A stretch of DNA of 64,000 nt, taken from an uncultured Clostridia bacterium (lineage in GTDB: Bacteria; Bacillota; Clostridia; Christensenellales; Borkfalkiaceae). The stretch lies in assembly GCA_947625555.1 (NCBI GenBank), contig CANQOT010000005.1, positions 34,511-98,510 of the forward strand. Direction: 5' to 3'. Numbering within the stretch: position 1 is the first letter of the stretch; each line of letters opens with the position of its first letter. The position numbers were made by a program, and so were the translations under genes. Below, piece after piece: positions 9,151-19,106 of the stretch. Below the pieces are notes generated by a model. That model was not told the origin of the DNA. It searched no databases and was given only the letters and a program-made list of their open reading frames with translations.

Positions 9151-10926
9151 TTATTTGCGGAATACGAGCACGCTGAAACTGTGCGGCGGGAGGAGCGCGG
9201 AACGGGGGGCGGCGGGGGCGATATCGCGGGCACACACCCTCTCGGGCTCCCCTTCGCAGTTGAAGGCACCCGTCTCCCCCTCCATGCGGATGATACGGGT
9301 GAGCATGCCGAACTCAAAATCCCCCTCGATCTCGGCCTGTACGCTCTCCGCCGAGGTGTTGACGAGTTTGACGAAGGTGAAGCCTTCGCGCTCGGATGCG
9401 GCGGCAACGACCTCTTCGTTCTCCGTTTGGATCTGCACGATTAGCTCGCCCGTATAGAGGCTGAACAGCTTCTGCACATAGTAGCTCGGCGAACCGAATG
9501 AGGCGCTCCCGTCGAACCAGATGAGGGCGGGCGTGCGCTGCGCATAGCCGATGCGTGCAAAGAGCGGCGCGAAGCTCTTGAAGGGTACCATGTCCGCATG
9601 GCGTTCCAAGGACGTCAGACATGCTGCCTCCGCAAGCGCTCCCTCCCATGTGCCCGAAGCGGGCGTCCGGTCTCCCATTTTCGAGGAGGCGGAAAGTTCG
9701 AGGAAGGTCTTTTCGGAGGGGATTTGCAAAGCGGACGGGAGCTTTTCGGGGGGAAGGGAAAGGCGTTCCCACGCAAGATCCCCCTCTTTGCCGAAAAGGA
9801 TGAGTTTGACGGCGCTCGCCGCGCGGATGCGGGCAGCAAAGGCCGCCACGGTCTCGGGCGGTGCGCCGTCCTCCACGGCAAGGCACGTCACGTTGAAGGG
9901 GGCGGAGTGGCCGAGCTCGTCGCGCAAACTCCCCCACATCGTATCCTTATCGCCGTTTGCGAACTCGATGAGGTCGAGCGCATCCTGCACGCATGCCTCA
10001 AATTCGGGATCGCCCGCGGGCAGATCGGGGAGCATGACGGTGGGAACGGGCCGTGCGCCGAGGTATTCGGCAAGGCGGAAGCACTCGAAATAGCCGAGGC
10101 CGAGCGTCTGCCCGTAGTGCGCGTAGGGCGAGGTGAAGTTGTTTTCCTCCGTAGCGTCCTGCGCCGCCCAAGGGTTCCACGTCTGGCGGCGGCGTTCCCC
10201 GGGCCATACCGAATCCTTCCACGGATAGGGATTGAGGCTGCTGCCGGGGACATGCCCGCCCGCAAAGCGCAAAAACTTGGGCTTCATCTCTTTGAGGAGC
10301 TCCACGAGGTCGCGGCGGAACACCCCCAAAATGGCGTTTTCGGGGAGCATGGAGAAGTCGTTCGCATGTACCATGCCCGCCTTGCGGAGGGTAAAGACAA
10401 ATTCGCCCCCCTCCACATCCGCCGGGCTCTTGAACTTCACTTCGTAGTGCGTCCACTTGCCGTTGGGCTTGATCTTGACCTTTTTGACGGCCACGGGCGC
10501 GCCGTCCTTATAGACGCCCACGAAGGCGAGATCTTTATAATCGTAGGAGCGGACGAAGAACCTGACGCGGTATTCCGTCCCGCGGGAGAGCTTGATGCCG
10601 CCGAAGGCCCTGTTCTTCATGCCGACGCCGTCCACATCGGCGACGACGCGCATATAGTGCGGATTTTCGGCGAAGAGGGGGCGGTCGGTTTTGAGCTTCA
10701 AGGCGACGTCCGCGCCCGCGGGCCACGGCTCCCAGCCGTAGGCGCCGCCCGTGGAGAGGGAGATCCTTCCCCCTTCCGCCTTCACTTCCTTCGCCTCGAA
10801 ATTGCGGTTTTCGAGCATCTCGGCAAAAAGTCCGCCGTCAAAGGCGTAGTTGACGTCCTCGAGCGAGATACCGAAGCCGCTCTGCTTGGCGGGGATCATG
10901 CTGTTTTCGCTGATGAAAACTTTCAT
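9151..10926 (-). CDS. GH51 alpha-L-arabinofuranosidase-like protein (possibly catalytically impaired)
   Basis: GISLEDVNYAFDGGLFAEMLENRNFE, LKPKFLRFAGG-like MKPKFLRFAGGHVPGSSLNPYPWKDSVWP, DALDLIEFANGDKDTMWGSLRDELGHSAPFN, ALAEAACLTSLERHADMVPFKSFAPLFARIGYAQRTPALIWFD match the GH51 scaffold. Confidence 0.8.
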   Translation of the reverse strand: MKVFISENSMIPAKQSGFGISLEDVNYAFDGGLFAEMLENRNFEAKEVKAEGGRISLSTGGAYGWEPWPAGADVALKLKTDRPLFAENPHYMRVVADVDGVGMKNRAFGGIKLSRGTEYRVRFFVRSYDYKDLAFVGVYKDGAPVAVKKVKIKPNGKWTHYEVKFKSPADVEGGEFVFTLRKAGMVHANDFSMLPENAILGVFRRDLVELLKEMKPKFLRFAGGHVPGSSLNPYPWKDSVWPGERRRQTWNPWAAQDATEENNFTSPYAHYGQTLGLGYFECFRLAEYLGARPVPTVMLPDLPAGDPEFEACVQDALDLIEFANGDKDTMWGSLRDELGHSAPFNVTCLAVEDGAPPETVAAFAARIRAASAVKLILFGKEGDLAWERLSLPPEKLPSALQIPSEKTFLELSASSKMGDRTPASGTWEGALAEAACLTSLERHADMVPFKSFAPLFARIGYAQRTPALIWFDGSASFGSPSYYVQKLFSLYTGELIVQIQTENEEVVAAASEREGFTFVKLVNTSAESVQAEIEGDFEFGMLTRIIRMEGETGAFNCEGEPERVCARDIAPAAPRSALLPPHSFSVLVFRK

Positions 10927-11354
10927 AAAAACTCCTTTGCCTGTTTCGCAAATTTCTTTTTATCAGAAGCCCCCTGCGGGGCAAAATAAGGGCAAAGAAA
11001 TTTGCGAGGGGTTAAGTACCGACATCTCAAAGCCGCGTCGGCCGCTGCTTTGCTCTGTTCTCAAAGACATCAAGCGTGCGGTGGCTTGGCAAATGGGGAC
11101 GCCCACGGCGGAAATCAATTCCGCCTAAGGCAACTCATTGGAAGCAAGGGCGCCTTTCGGGGTGAGGGCTGCGTATTGGAGGATTCTCCCGCCCAGAAGC
11201 CGCGATCGGGGCGGAAGGTTTACCCGTTACCGTAAAACGCGGAGAAGCAAGCAAGACAAGGAGAAGGAGCATTTCCGCAGGGAGCGTACTTTTGCGTACG
11301 TGACCAAGGAAAGCGCACCTTCGACAAAGTATTGCGTAGCTTATACGCGTTTCG

Positions 11355-13043
11355 CTACTCTATGGAATGCGCGATGTAGGTGATATGGTCCGCCGCCCTC
11401 TCCAAATTCCCGACGAGACTGATGAACACGCTCGAATTTTGCGGCTGGCACTTGCCCTCGTTGAGGCGCTTGATGTGCCTGTCCAAGAGGTCCTTCCGCT
11501 CCCTGTCGATCTCGTCTTCAAGGCGGTCCACCGCGCCGAGCGCATTCCTGTCCCGCGAGAGGAAGGCGGCGAGGGAGAGCGTATAGAGGTTCCTCACATT
11601 CTCGAACATCACGCGGATGAGGCCGAGAAATTCATCCGAGAACACGAGCCCGTCGTCCACATAGTGGCGGGTATATTTGGTGAGGTTATCGGCGAGCTCG
11701 CCGATACGCATGATATCGCTGAATACATAGTGCAGGGTCGAGACCGTCTTTTCCTCCTCGATGACGAGGGGGGATGCCGAAAGTCTCACGAGATAGGCGC
11801 TCCCGACCTTGTTGGCGGCCGCGAGCGCGCGGTTGTGTTCCTGCACCTTTTCGGCTGCGCCCGTATCCTTCGCCATGAAGCCCGTAAAGGAGATATCGAG
11901 GGTATCCATGGCATAGGCGAGCATCTTGCCCGTCTCCTGATAGAGATAGTCGAGGGCGACGGAGGGCTGGCGCAAAAGCCTTTCGTCGGGCTCCGAGATG
12001 AGTTCGGCCACGGGCGGCTGCGTCCCCTCTTTGCGGACGCGCACAATGTGTTCGGCGAGCCAGACAAAGCCCTTCACGAAGGGAAGGAAGAGGAGGGTGC
12101 TCGTGACGTTGAAGAGGGTATGGAAGAAGGCGATCTGCATGCCCGCCGCCATATCCGTCTCGCCGAGCGTCATCGACCCCGCGGGGAAGATGCCCGCGAG
12201 CACGGTATCGGCAAAGCCCTTCCAACAGACGAGGACGATCATGAAGATGATCGCGCCGAAGAGGTTGAACATAAAGTGGACGAGCGCCGCCCGCTTCGCA
12301 TTGGGCGTGGCCCCGAGCGAGGAGATGAGCGCCGTGACGCAGGTGCCGATGTTCGAGCCGATGATGATGTAGAGGGCCGCGTTCCCGCCCCCGCCGATCG
12401 TAAGGCCCGAGGTCGCCATCGTGAGGATGATGGCGTTGACGGCCGTCGAGGACTGCACGAGCGCGGTGATCGCGATGCCGAGAAGGAGCAGCAGCGCGGG
12501 ATTTTTGATGGCGGTGAGCACGCCCGAGATGGCCGCGTATTCGGCCGTCCCCTTCTCGAAAGAGAGGGCGCCCGACATAAATTTGAGGCCCACGAAGATG
12601 AGCCCGAAGGAGGCGATAACGAGCCCCGCCGTGACGACCTTCTCCTTCTTCGAGAACATCGTCATGAGGATGCCGACGGCGGCGAGCCCCAAAAAGAGGA
12701 CGGTGATATCCGAGCCCCCGATGGCGATGACCCATGCGTTGAGCGTCGTCCCGATATTGGCGCCCATGATGATGGAAGTCGCCTGAAAGAGCGTCATGAT
12801 GCCCGCGTTGACGAGGCCCACGACCATAACGGTAGTGAAGGCCGAACTCTGCCCGAGCACGGTGACGGCGGCGCCGATCCCGACGCCCGCAAAGCGGCTC
12901 TTCGCCGTCCTTGAAAGCATCTTGCGGAGCCTGCCGTGCGCGATCTTCGTCATATTTTCGGAGAGGATCTTCATGCCGACGAGGAAGGTACCCATGCCTC
13001 CCAAGATCTGCATGACGATCTTAACGATGTCCCATGCTCCCAT
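11355..13043 (-). CDS. Na+/phosphate cotransporter family protein with PhoU-like C-terminal domain
   Basis: 562 aa; LGGMGTFLVGMKILSENMTK, repeated GQSSAFTTVMVVGLVNAG and VQSSTAVNAIILTMA (NaPi QSS motifs), C-terminal helical PhoU-like region. Confidence 0.88.
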   Translation of the reverse strand: MGAWDIVKIVMQILGGMGTFLVGMKILSENMTKIAHGRLRKMLSRTAKSRFAGVGIGAAVTVLGQSSAFTTVMVVGLVNAGIMTLFQATSIIMGANIGTTLNAWVIAIGGSDITVLFLGLAAVGILMTMFSKKEKVVTAGLVIASFGLIFVGLKFMSGALSFEKGTAEYAAISGVLTAIKNPALLLLLGIAITALVQSSTAVNAIILTMATSGLTIGGGGNAALYIIIGSNIGTCVTALISSLGATPNAKRAALVHFMFNLFGAIIFMIVLVCWKGFADTVLAGIFPAGSMTLGETDMAAGMQIAFFHTLFNVTSTLLFLPFVKGFVWLAEHIVRVRKEGTQPPVAELISEPDERLLRQPSVALDYLYQETGKMLAYAMDTLDISFTGFMAKDTGAAEKVQEHNRALAAANKVGSAYLVRLSASPLVIEEEKTVSTLHYVFSDIMRIGELADNLTKYTRHYVDDGLVFSDEFLGLIRVMFENVRNLYTLSLAAFLSRDRNALGAVDRLEDEIDRERKDLLDRHIKRLNEGKCQPQNSSVFISLVGNLERAADHITYIAHSIE

Positions 13044-13221
13044 GTTGCGATCCTTTGCGCGGAAAACGCTCTATCCTCATTATAAATTGCAAACAAGAAC
13101 ATTATAACAGGAAAAAGCGGCCTTTGTCACGCATTTTTCGCACATTGGGGAAAATTTTGCCGCCGCAGGAAAAGATAAGGGGCGCGCCGCATAGGCGGCG
13201 CACCCCTCGGGTCCCCTTTTA

Positions 13222-15657
13222 TCAGTCGTCGACGGTGCGGTATTTCATGGCGAAAACTTCCTTCGCCTGCCACGTGATGCCCTTCAAGGGCCTGCCCCGC
13301 GTATTGGTCGCGTCGATGGGCACATCTTCGGTACAGATCTCGGACATGGTACCGTCGTCCGTCGTCACGGCGAGCATATAGGGCACCGTCACATAGTCGG
13401 CAAAGAGTACGCTCTCCCCTTTGAGCGAGGCGATCTGGACGCCCTTCCTGTAACGGGCGAGCGGATCGATCTGCGCCGCGATGACGCGCTTCCACCTGCC
13501 GCCCGTGACGGCCACGACGATCTCGCCCTCGCCGTCGATCTGCGCGGCAAAGATGACTTCGTCGCCGTCGCCGAGGTTCATGCCCTTCACGCCTCCCGCG
13601 ACGCGCCCCTGCATGGGGATATCGTCCTTCTTGGCGTTGAGGCACATGCCGCCCTTCGTGACGAAGAACACGGTGACGCCCTCTTCCTCGGAATCGTCCT
13701 CGACATTTACGACGGCATCGCCCTCGTTGAGGCGGATGGCCTGGAAGAAGTTCTTCGAGAGGTTGTATTCGCTCCACGCCGTCTTTTTAAGCATGCCCTG
13801 CCGCGTGATGAAGAGCAAATTCCCCTCGGAAGCGGCTTTGAGGACGGCGACGGGCTTTTCGCCCTTTTCGGCGTCGTCGAAGAGGTCGGAGAGCGCATAG
13901 CCCGTCTCCGTGAACTTCTTCGCGCAATCCATGCCGAAGATGCGGAAGCAGTTGCCGCGGTCGGAGAAGATGACGGCGAGTTCGTCCGACATCATCTTTG
14001 CGCTCTTGACGGCGACGGCATTCTTGCGGGTATTGGGCCCCACCGCCTTGTTCGCCGCCGCGAAGTTCTTCTCGGTGACGCACTTCACCTTGCCGTCCGC
14101 CGTGATCATGAAGATGCTCGCAACGCCGGGCTCGCGGATATCCGTGCGCTCGACGTCGGCCTCCGTCTCGCTCTCGGCAAGGGTGGACTTCCGCGGGGTA
14201 CGGTATTTCTTTTTGATCTCCAAGAGCTCGTCCCGCACCACTTGCAGTTGCAATTTGTTGCTGTTGACGATGGCGGTGAGCTTTTCGATGAGCGCCATCA
14301 AGGCTTTGAGTTCCTCTTCGAGCTTGAACACTTCGAGCTTGGTGAGGCGGGCGAGACGGAGGTCGAGGATGGCCTGCGCCTGCCGTTCGGAGAGGTCGAA
14401 GCGGGCACGCAGTTTGTCGCGGGCGTCCGCCGTGGAATCGGCCCCCTTGATGATCTTAATGACCTCGTCGATGTTGCGCACCGCGATGATGAGGCCCTCC
14501 AAAATATGGCAGCGCTCCTTGGCTTGGTTGAGGTCGAAGCGGGTGCGGCGCAAAATGACGTCGCGCTGGAAATCGACATAGTGGCGAATGATATCCAAAA
14601 GCCCCATGAGCATGGGTTTTCCGCCCGCGATCGCCACCATATTGATGCCGAAGGTCACTTCGAGGTCGGTGTATTTATAGAGCGTTTTCATGAGCTTGGG
14701 GATATCGGTATCCCCCCGCACTTCGACGACGGCGCGCATGCCGACGCGGTCGCTCTCGTCGGTGACGCGCAAGACGCCCGCGAGCTCCGTCTTTTTCTCC
14801 TCGCGCAGTTCCGCGATCTTGCGAAGCAGTGCGGACTTGTTCACCTGATAGGGAAGCTCGGTGATGACGATGAGCTTTTTATCCGCCTCCCCCGCTTCCA
14901 CGCGGATCTTGGCGCGCAAAGTTATGCGCCCCTTGCCCGTCTTATAGGCCTGCGTGAGTTCGTTGGCGATGATGTACCCGCCCGTGGGGAAGTCGGGTGC
15001 GGGGATGTGCTTCATCATCCCCTCGAGGGTGATGCGGGGATTGTCGATGTAAGCGACGACGCCGTCGATGGCTTCGCCCAAATTGTGGGGCGGGATATTG
15101 GTCGCAAGCCCCACCGCGATGCCCGATGCCCCGTTCACGAGGAGATTGGGGAAGCGCCCGGGGAGCATATCGGGCTCCTTCAAGGAATCGTCGAAGTTGA
15201 GCGAGAAGGGAACGGTGTTTTTCTCGATATCGCGCAGAAGTTCGAGCGCGATGGGTTCGAGGCGCGCCTCGGTATAGCGCATCGCGGCCGCGGGGTCGCC
15301 GTCCACCGAGCCGAAATTGCCGTGCCCGTTGACGAGCGTCTTGCCCATGTTGAAGTCCTGCGCCATGCGCACCATGGCGTCGTAGACCGAGCTGTCCCCG
15401 TGGGGATGATACTTGCCCATGCAGTCGCCGACGATGCGCGCCGACTTCTTGTGCGGCTTGTCGGGCGTGAGCCCCATCTCGGACATGGTATAGAGGATAC
15501 GCCTCTGGACGGGCTTCAAGCCGTCCTCCACGCGGGGAAGGGCCCTATCCAGAATGACGAACTCCGCATAGGGGAGCATGGACTTGGGGAGCACCTCTTC
15601 GAGCGGGGTCACAAAGAGGTTGCCCGTAGGTTCGATTTTCTGTTCAGGCTTCTTCAT
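13222..15657 (-). CDS. Type IIA DNA topoisomerase subunit A (GyrA/ParC family)
   Basis: [61 protein letters not shown]-terminal beta-pinwheel repeats. Confidence 0.93.
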   Translation of the reverse strand: MKKPEQKIEPTGNLFVTPLEEVLPKSMLPYAEFVILDRALPRVEDGLKPVQRRILYTMSEMGLTPDKPHKKSARIVGDCMGKYHPHGDSSVYDAMVRMAQDFNMGKTLVNGHGNFGSVDGDPAAAMRYTEARLEPIALELLRDIEKNTVPFSLNFDDSLKEPDMLPGRFPNLLVNGASGIAVGLATNIPPHNLGEAIDGVVAYIDNPRITLEGMMKHIPAPDFPTGGYIIANELTQAYKTGKGRITLRAKIRVEAGEADKKLIVITELPYQVNKSALLRKIAELREEKKTELAGVLRVTDESDRVGMRAVVEVRGDTDIPKLMKTLYKYTDLEVTFGINMVAIAGGKPMLMGLLDIIRHYVDFQRDVILRRTRFDLNQAKERCHILEGLIIAVRNIDEVIKIIKGADSTADARDKLRARFDLSERQAQAILDLRLARLTKLEVFKLEEELKALMALIEKLTAIVNSNKLQLQVVRDELLEIKKKYRTPRKSTLAESETEADVERTDIREPGVASIFMITADGKVKCVTEKNFAAANKAVGPNTRKNAVAVKSAKMMSDELAVIFSDRGNCFRIFGMDCAKKFTETGYALSDLFDDAEKGEKPVAVLKAASEGNLLFITRQGMLKKTAWSEYNLSKNFFQAIRLNEGDAVVNVEDDSEEEGVTVFFVTKGGMCLNAKKDDIPMQGRVAGGVKGMNLGDGDEVIFAAQIDGEGEIVVAVTGGRWKRVIAAQIDPLARYRKGVQIASLKGESVLFADYVTVPYMLAVTTDDGTMSEICTEDVPIDATNTRGRPLKGITWQAKEVFAMKYRTVDD

Positions 15658-17710
15658 TGCCGCCCTCCTTCTTGAGCTTTACGCGCTCCATAAAGGTATC
15701 CTGTTTGTTGAAGTTTGCGTTGCGGGCGAGGAATTCCTTTCTGCCCTCGACGCGGTCGCCCATGAGCGTCGTGATCATGTTCTCGGCGGCGACGGCGTCC
15801 TCCAAAGTCACCTGCGTCAGATTGCGCCGCGCGGGGTCCAGCGTCGTCGTCCAGAGCTGTTCGGCGCTCATCTCGCCGAGCCCCTTATAGCGCTGAATGA
15901 GGTACCCCCTCCCCACTTTATCGATCTTTTCCTGCAATTCGTTGTCGTCGTAGGCGTATTCCTCGATGTTGCCGTTTTGTTTATACACCTTGTAGAGCGG
16001 CGGCATGCCGATGTAGACGTGCCCCGCCGAGACGAGCGGGCGCATATAGCGGAAGAAGAAGGTGAGCAGGATACATCGGATATGGAAGCCGTCTTGGTCG
16101 GCATCGGAGAGGATGATGACCTTGTGGTAGTTGAGTTTATCGAGGTTGAAGTCGCTCCCGATGCCCGCGCCGAGGGCCGAGATGATCGTCCTGATCTCCT
16201 CGTTGGCGAGGACTTGGTCGAGCCGCTTCTTTTCGACGTTCAGGGGCTTGCCGCGCAGGGGCAGGATGGATTGGAACTGCCGCACGCGGGCCTGTTTGGC
16301 GGTGCCGCCCGCCGAATCGCCCTCGACGATGAAGAGTTCGTTCTGTTCGGGTTTCTTGCCCGAGCATGCCGCAAGTTTGCCCACGAGCATGAGCCCGTCG
16401 ATGCTGTTTTTGGCGCGGGCGGTATCCTTGGCCTGCCGCGCCGCAATGCGCACGCGCGCCGCCCCCTGTGCCTTCTTGATAATCTCTTCGAACGCCCTCT
16501 TGAATTTGGGATCGGCGGCGAGCGTTTTGAGCCCCTCCACCGTGACGCTCTCGACGGGGGATTTTGCCTCGGGGTTGCCGAGCTTCGTCTTGGTCTGCCC
16601 CTCGAACTGTACGTTCTTCATCTTGATGGAGAGGACGGCGGTGAGCCCTTCGCGGAAGTCGTCGCCGAGGAAGTTGGGATCCTTGTCTTTGAGGAATTTA
16701 TTGTCCCGCGCGAAGTCGTTGAGCATGCGGGTGAGCCCGCCGCGGAAGCCGATCTCGTGGAAGCCGCCCTCGGGCGTCGGGATGTTGTTGACGAAGGAAA
16801 AGAGGCTCTCGGTAAACTCCGAAGTGTGCTGGATGGCGAACTCGACGAGGATGCCGTCGCGCTCCCCTTTATAATACAGGGGTTTGGAATAGAGCTTGTT
16901 CTTGCCGTCGTTCAAAAAGTTTGCAAAGTCGGAGATGCCGCCGTCGTAGCGGAAGGTGGTGCTGTAAGGCTGCGTCGCGCCCAAGAGGTCGAGCTGGACG
17001 TCCTCCTCCGCCTTATCGCCCTTCGCGGCGTCGTACTCGTTCTGCGTGATGCGCTCGTCGGTGAGCGTGATGGTGAGCCCGCGGTTCAGAAAGGCGAGCT
17101 CTTCGAGGCGGTGCTCGACGGTTTCGAGGGAGAAGTCCACCGTGGAGAAAACGGCGTCGTCGGGCATGAACTGCACGAAGGTGCCGTGGCGCTTGGTACG
17201 CTGTTTGGTGTTGACGAGCGGCCCCGTCGGCACGCCCGAGATGTATTTTTTCTTCGCGCTGTCGTAGTAGGAATGAAATTCCATCTCCCACGTCGTTCCC
17301 TCGCGCATGACGCGGACTTTGAGCCACTTCGAGAGGGCGTTGGTGACGGATGCGCCCACGCCGTGGAGGCCGCCCGAGAAGGAATAGTTGTGCTCGTCGA
17401 ACTTTCCGCCCGCATGGAGCTGGGTAAAGACGACCTGCACGCCCGAGACCTTGGTCTTGGGGTGGATGTCGGTCGGGATCCCGCGGCCGTTGTCCTCGAC
17501 GGAGACGCTGCCGTCCTTGTAGATGCGGACGTCGATCTTGTCCGCATAGCCGTTGGCGGCCTCGTCGATGGCGTTGTCGACGATCTCCCAAAGGATATGG
17601 TGGAGACCCTTGGGACCCGTCGACCCGATGTACATACCCGGGCGCAAGCGGACGGCATCCAATCCCTCCAATATGGTGATGTCGCTCGCGTCGTAGTGCC
17701 TGTTTTCCAT
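15644..17710 (-). CDS. Type IIA DNA topoisomerase subunit B (GyrB/ParE family)
   Basis: [93 protein letters not shown]. Confidence 0.93.
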   Translation of the reverse strand: MENRHYDASDITILEGLDAVRLRPGMYIGSTGPKGLHHILWEIVDNAIDEAANGYADKIDVRIYKDGSVSVEDNGRGIPTDIHPKTKVSGVQVVFTQLHAGGKFDEHNYSFSGGLHGVGASVTNALSKWLKVRVMREGTTWEMEFHSYYDSAKKKYISGVPTGPLVNTKQRTKRHGTFVQFMPDDAVFSTVDFSLETVEHRLEELAFLNRGLTITLTDERITQNEYDAAKGDKAEEDVQLDLLGATQPYSTTFRYDGGISDFANFLNDGKNKLYSKPLYYKGERDGILVEFAIQHTSEFTESLFSFVNNIPTPEGGFHEIGFRGGLTRMLNDFARDNKFLKDKDPNFLGDDFREGLTAVLSIKMKNVQFEGQTKTKLGNPEAKSPVESVTVEGLKTLAADPKFKRAFEEIIKKAQGAARVRIAARQAKDTARAKNSIDGLMLVGKLAACSGKKPEQNELFIVEGDSAGGTAKQARVRQFQSILPLRGKPLNVEKKRLDQVLANEEIRTIISALGAGIGSDFNLDKLNYHKVIILSDADQDGFHIRCILLTFFFRYMRPLVSAGHVYIGMPPLYKVYKQNGNIEEYAYDDNELQEKIDKVGRGYLIQRYKGLGEMSAEQLWTTTLDPARRNLTQVTLEDAVAAENMITTLMGDRVEGRKEFLARNANFNKQDTFMERVKLKKEGGNEEA

Positions 17711-17768
17711 AGTTACCTCTTCATGTAAATATTTTCGGGAATGCCGCAGGCGGCGGCAAAATTCCGTA

Positions 17769-17822
17769 TTGACTTTTTCTTCCGTTTATGATATGCTTCC
17801 CTACGAGACAACGAATTGTCTC
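17769..17822 (+). promoter_or_regulatory. Rubrerythrin promoter with palindromic operator candidate
   Basis: TTGACT (17769-17774), 17-nt spacer, TATGCT (17792-17797), then GAGACAA-CGAA-TTGTCTC palindrome at 17805-17822 at the predicted start site. Confidence 0.6.
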
Positions 17823-17836
17823 ACAAAGGAGATCGC

Positions 17837-18385
17837 ATGATGAATAAGAACAACCCTTACGCCGGAACAAAGACGGAAAAGAACCTTTGGGAGGCGTTCG
17901 CGGGCGAGAGCCAGGCCCGCAACAAGTACACCTATTTTGCCTCCGTCGCCAAGAAGAACGGCTACGAGCAGATCGCCGAACTCTTCCTGAAAACGGCCGA
18001 CAACGAGAAGGAACACGCCAAACTTTGGTTCAAAGCGCTGGGCGAGCTCGGCACGACGGAAGAAAATCTCCTCGCCGCCGCCGAGGGCGAGAACGCCGAA
18101 TGGACGGATATGTACGAACGCATGGCGCGCGAGGCCGAGGAAGAAGGCTTCACGGCGCTCGCCGCACAGTTCCGCGGGGTCGCCGCCATCGAGAAGGCGC
18201 ATGAGGAACGCTACCGCGCCCTCCTCCACAACATCGAAGCCAAGCAGGTGTTCGAAAAGAGCGGCGTCACCGTCTGGGAATGCCGCAACTGCGGCCACAT
18301 CGTCGTCGGGACGACTGCCCCCGAGGTGTGCCCCGTCTGCAACCATCCGCAGGCCTTCTTCGAAGTGAAGAAAGAAAATTATTGA
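17837..18385 (+). CDS. Rubrerythrin
   Basis: [54 protein letters not shown] (di-iron) and C-terminal rubredoxin-like [29 protein letters not shown]. Confidence 0.95.
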   Translation: MMNKNNPYAGTKTEKNLWEAFAGESQARNKYTYFASVAKKNGYEQIAELFLKTADNEKEHAKLWFKALGELGTTEENLLAAAEGENAEWTDMYERMAREAEEEGFTALAAQFRGVAAIEKAHEERYRALLHNIEAKQVFEKSGVTVWECRNCGHIVVGTTAPEVCPVCNHPQAFFEVKKENY

Positions 18386-18401
18386 TAGGTCCCCACCTTC
18401 G

Positions 18402-18429
18402 CCGTCCGCCCCGTGCGGACGGTTTTTTT
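18402..18429 (+). terminator. Rho-independent terminator after rubrerythrin
   Basis: CCGTCCGC-cccgt-GCGGACGG followed by TTTTTTT. Confidence 0.85.
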
Positions 18430-19105
18430 ATAGCGAACGGATGACGGAGAGCGCCTCGGGATAGTTCCTTGCGGTATGGCCGGCAAAGTTGCCGCCCTCC
18501 CTGCGCGGAAGATAGAGGATGAAGTCGATCCCCGCGTTCTTTGCGCATACCATGTCCGAGGTCAGGCTATCGCCGATCCATACGGCGCGGCTTCGGTCGA
18601 ACCCCTCGATGTGCGAGATCACATAGTCCGAGAAGGCCTTCGAGGGCTTCTCCGCCCCGATGGTCTCCGAGATGAAGGCGGCGGTGATATAGGGCAAAAA
18701 GCCCGCATCCTGCAAGTGCCGCTCCTGAATGGCGGCGCCGCCGTTGGAGACGATATAGATCTTGCCGCGCGCGGCGAGCGCTTCCAAAAATGCCCCTGCG
18801 CCCGCAAACGGAAAGCATACGAAGGGGAAATTCCGCCAATAGGCATCCGCAACGGCGGAGGCGTCCGCGTCGATGCGAAATTCTTCGAACAGGTCGCGGA
18901 AACGGCGGACCTTCAATTCTTCGCGCGAGATGCCGCCCCGCTCCAACAGCCGCCAAAGCCCCTCGTTGATCGCATGGAACCGGGCATAGACGCCGTCATT
19001 ACAGGGAAGGCCGAAGGAGGCCAACGTCCCGCGGAAATTCTCCCGCTCCGCCCGTTCGAAATCGAAGAGGGTATCGTCCATATCGAGGAGAAAGATATCC
19101 TTCAT
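18428..19105 (-). CDS. HAD-family hydrolase (YjjG-like)
   Basis: MKDIFLLDMDDTLFDFERAE (DxDxT), IVSNGG, IGAEKPSKAFSDY, WIGDSLTSDM. Confidence 0.85.
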   Translation of the reverse strand: MKDIFLLDMDDTLFDFERAERENFRGTLASFGLPCNDGVYARFHAINEGLWRLLERGGISREELKVRRFRDLFEEFRIDADASAVADAYWRNFPFVCFPFAGAGAFLEALAARGKIYIVSNGGAAIQERHLQDAGFLPYITAAFISETIGAEKPSKAFSDYVISHIEGFDRSRAVWIGDSLTSDMVCAKNAGIDFILYLPRREGGNFAGHTARNYPEALSVIRSL

Positions 19106-19106
19106 C

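Noticed and set aside
13222-15657. Quinolone-resistance substitution in the GyrA/ParC homologue
   Set aside because: [17 protein letters not shown] carries the usual Ser/Asp positions; nothing indicates resistance.
15578-17728. 716-aa plus-strand ORF
   Set aside because: Antisense shadow of the topoisomerase subunit B gene.
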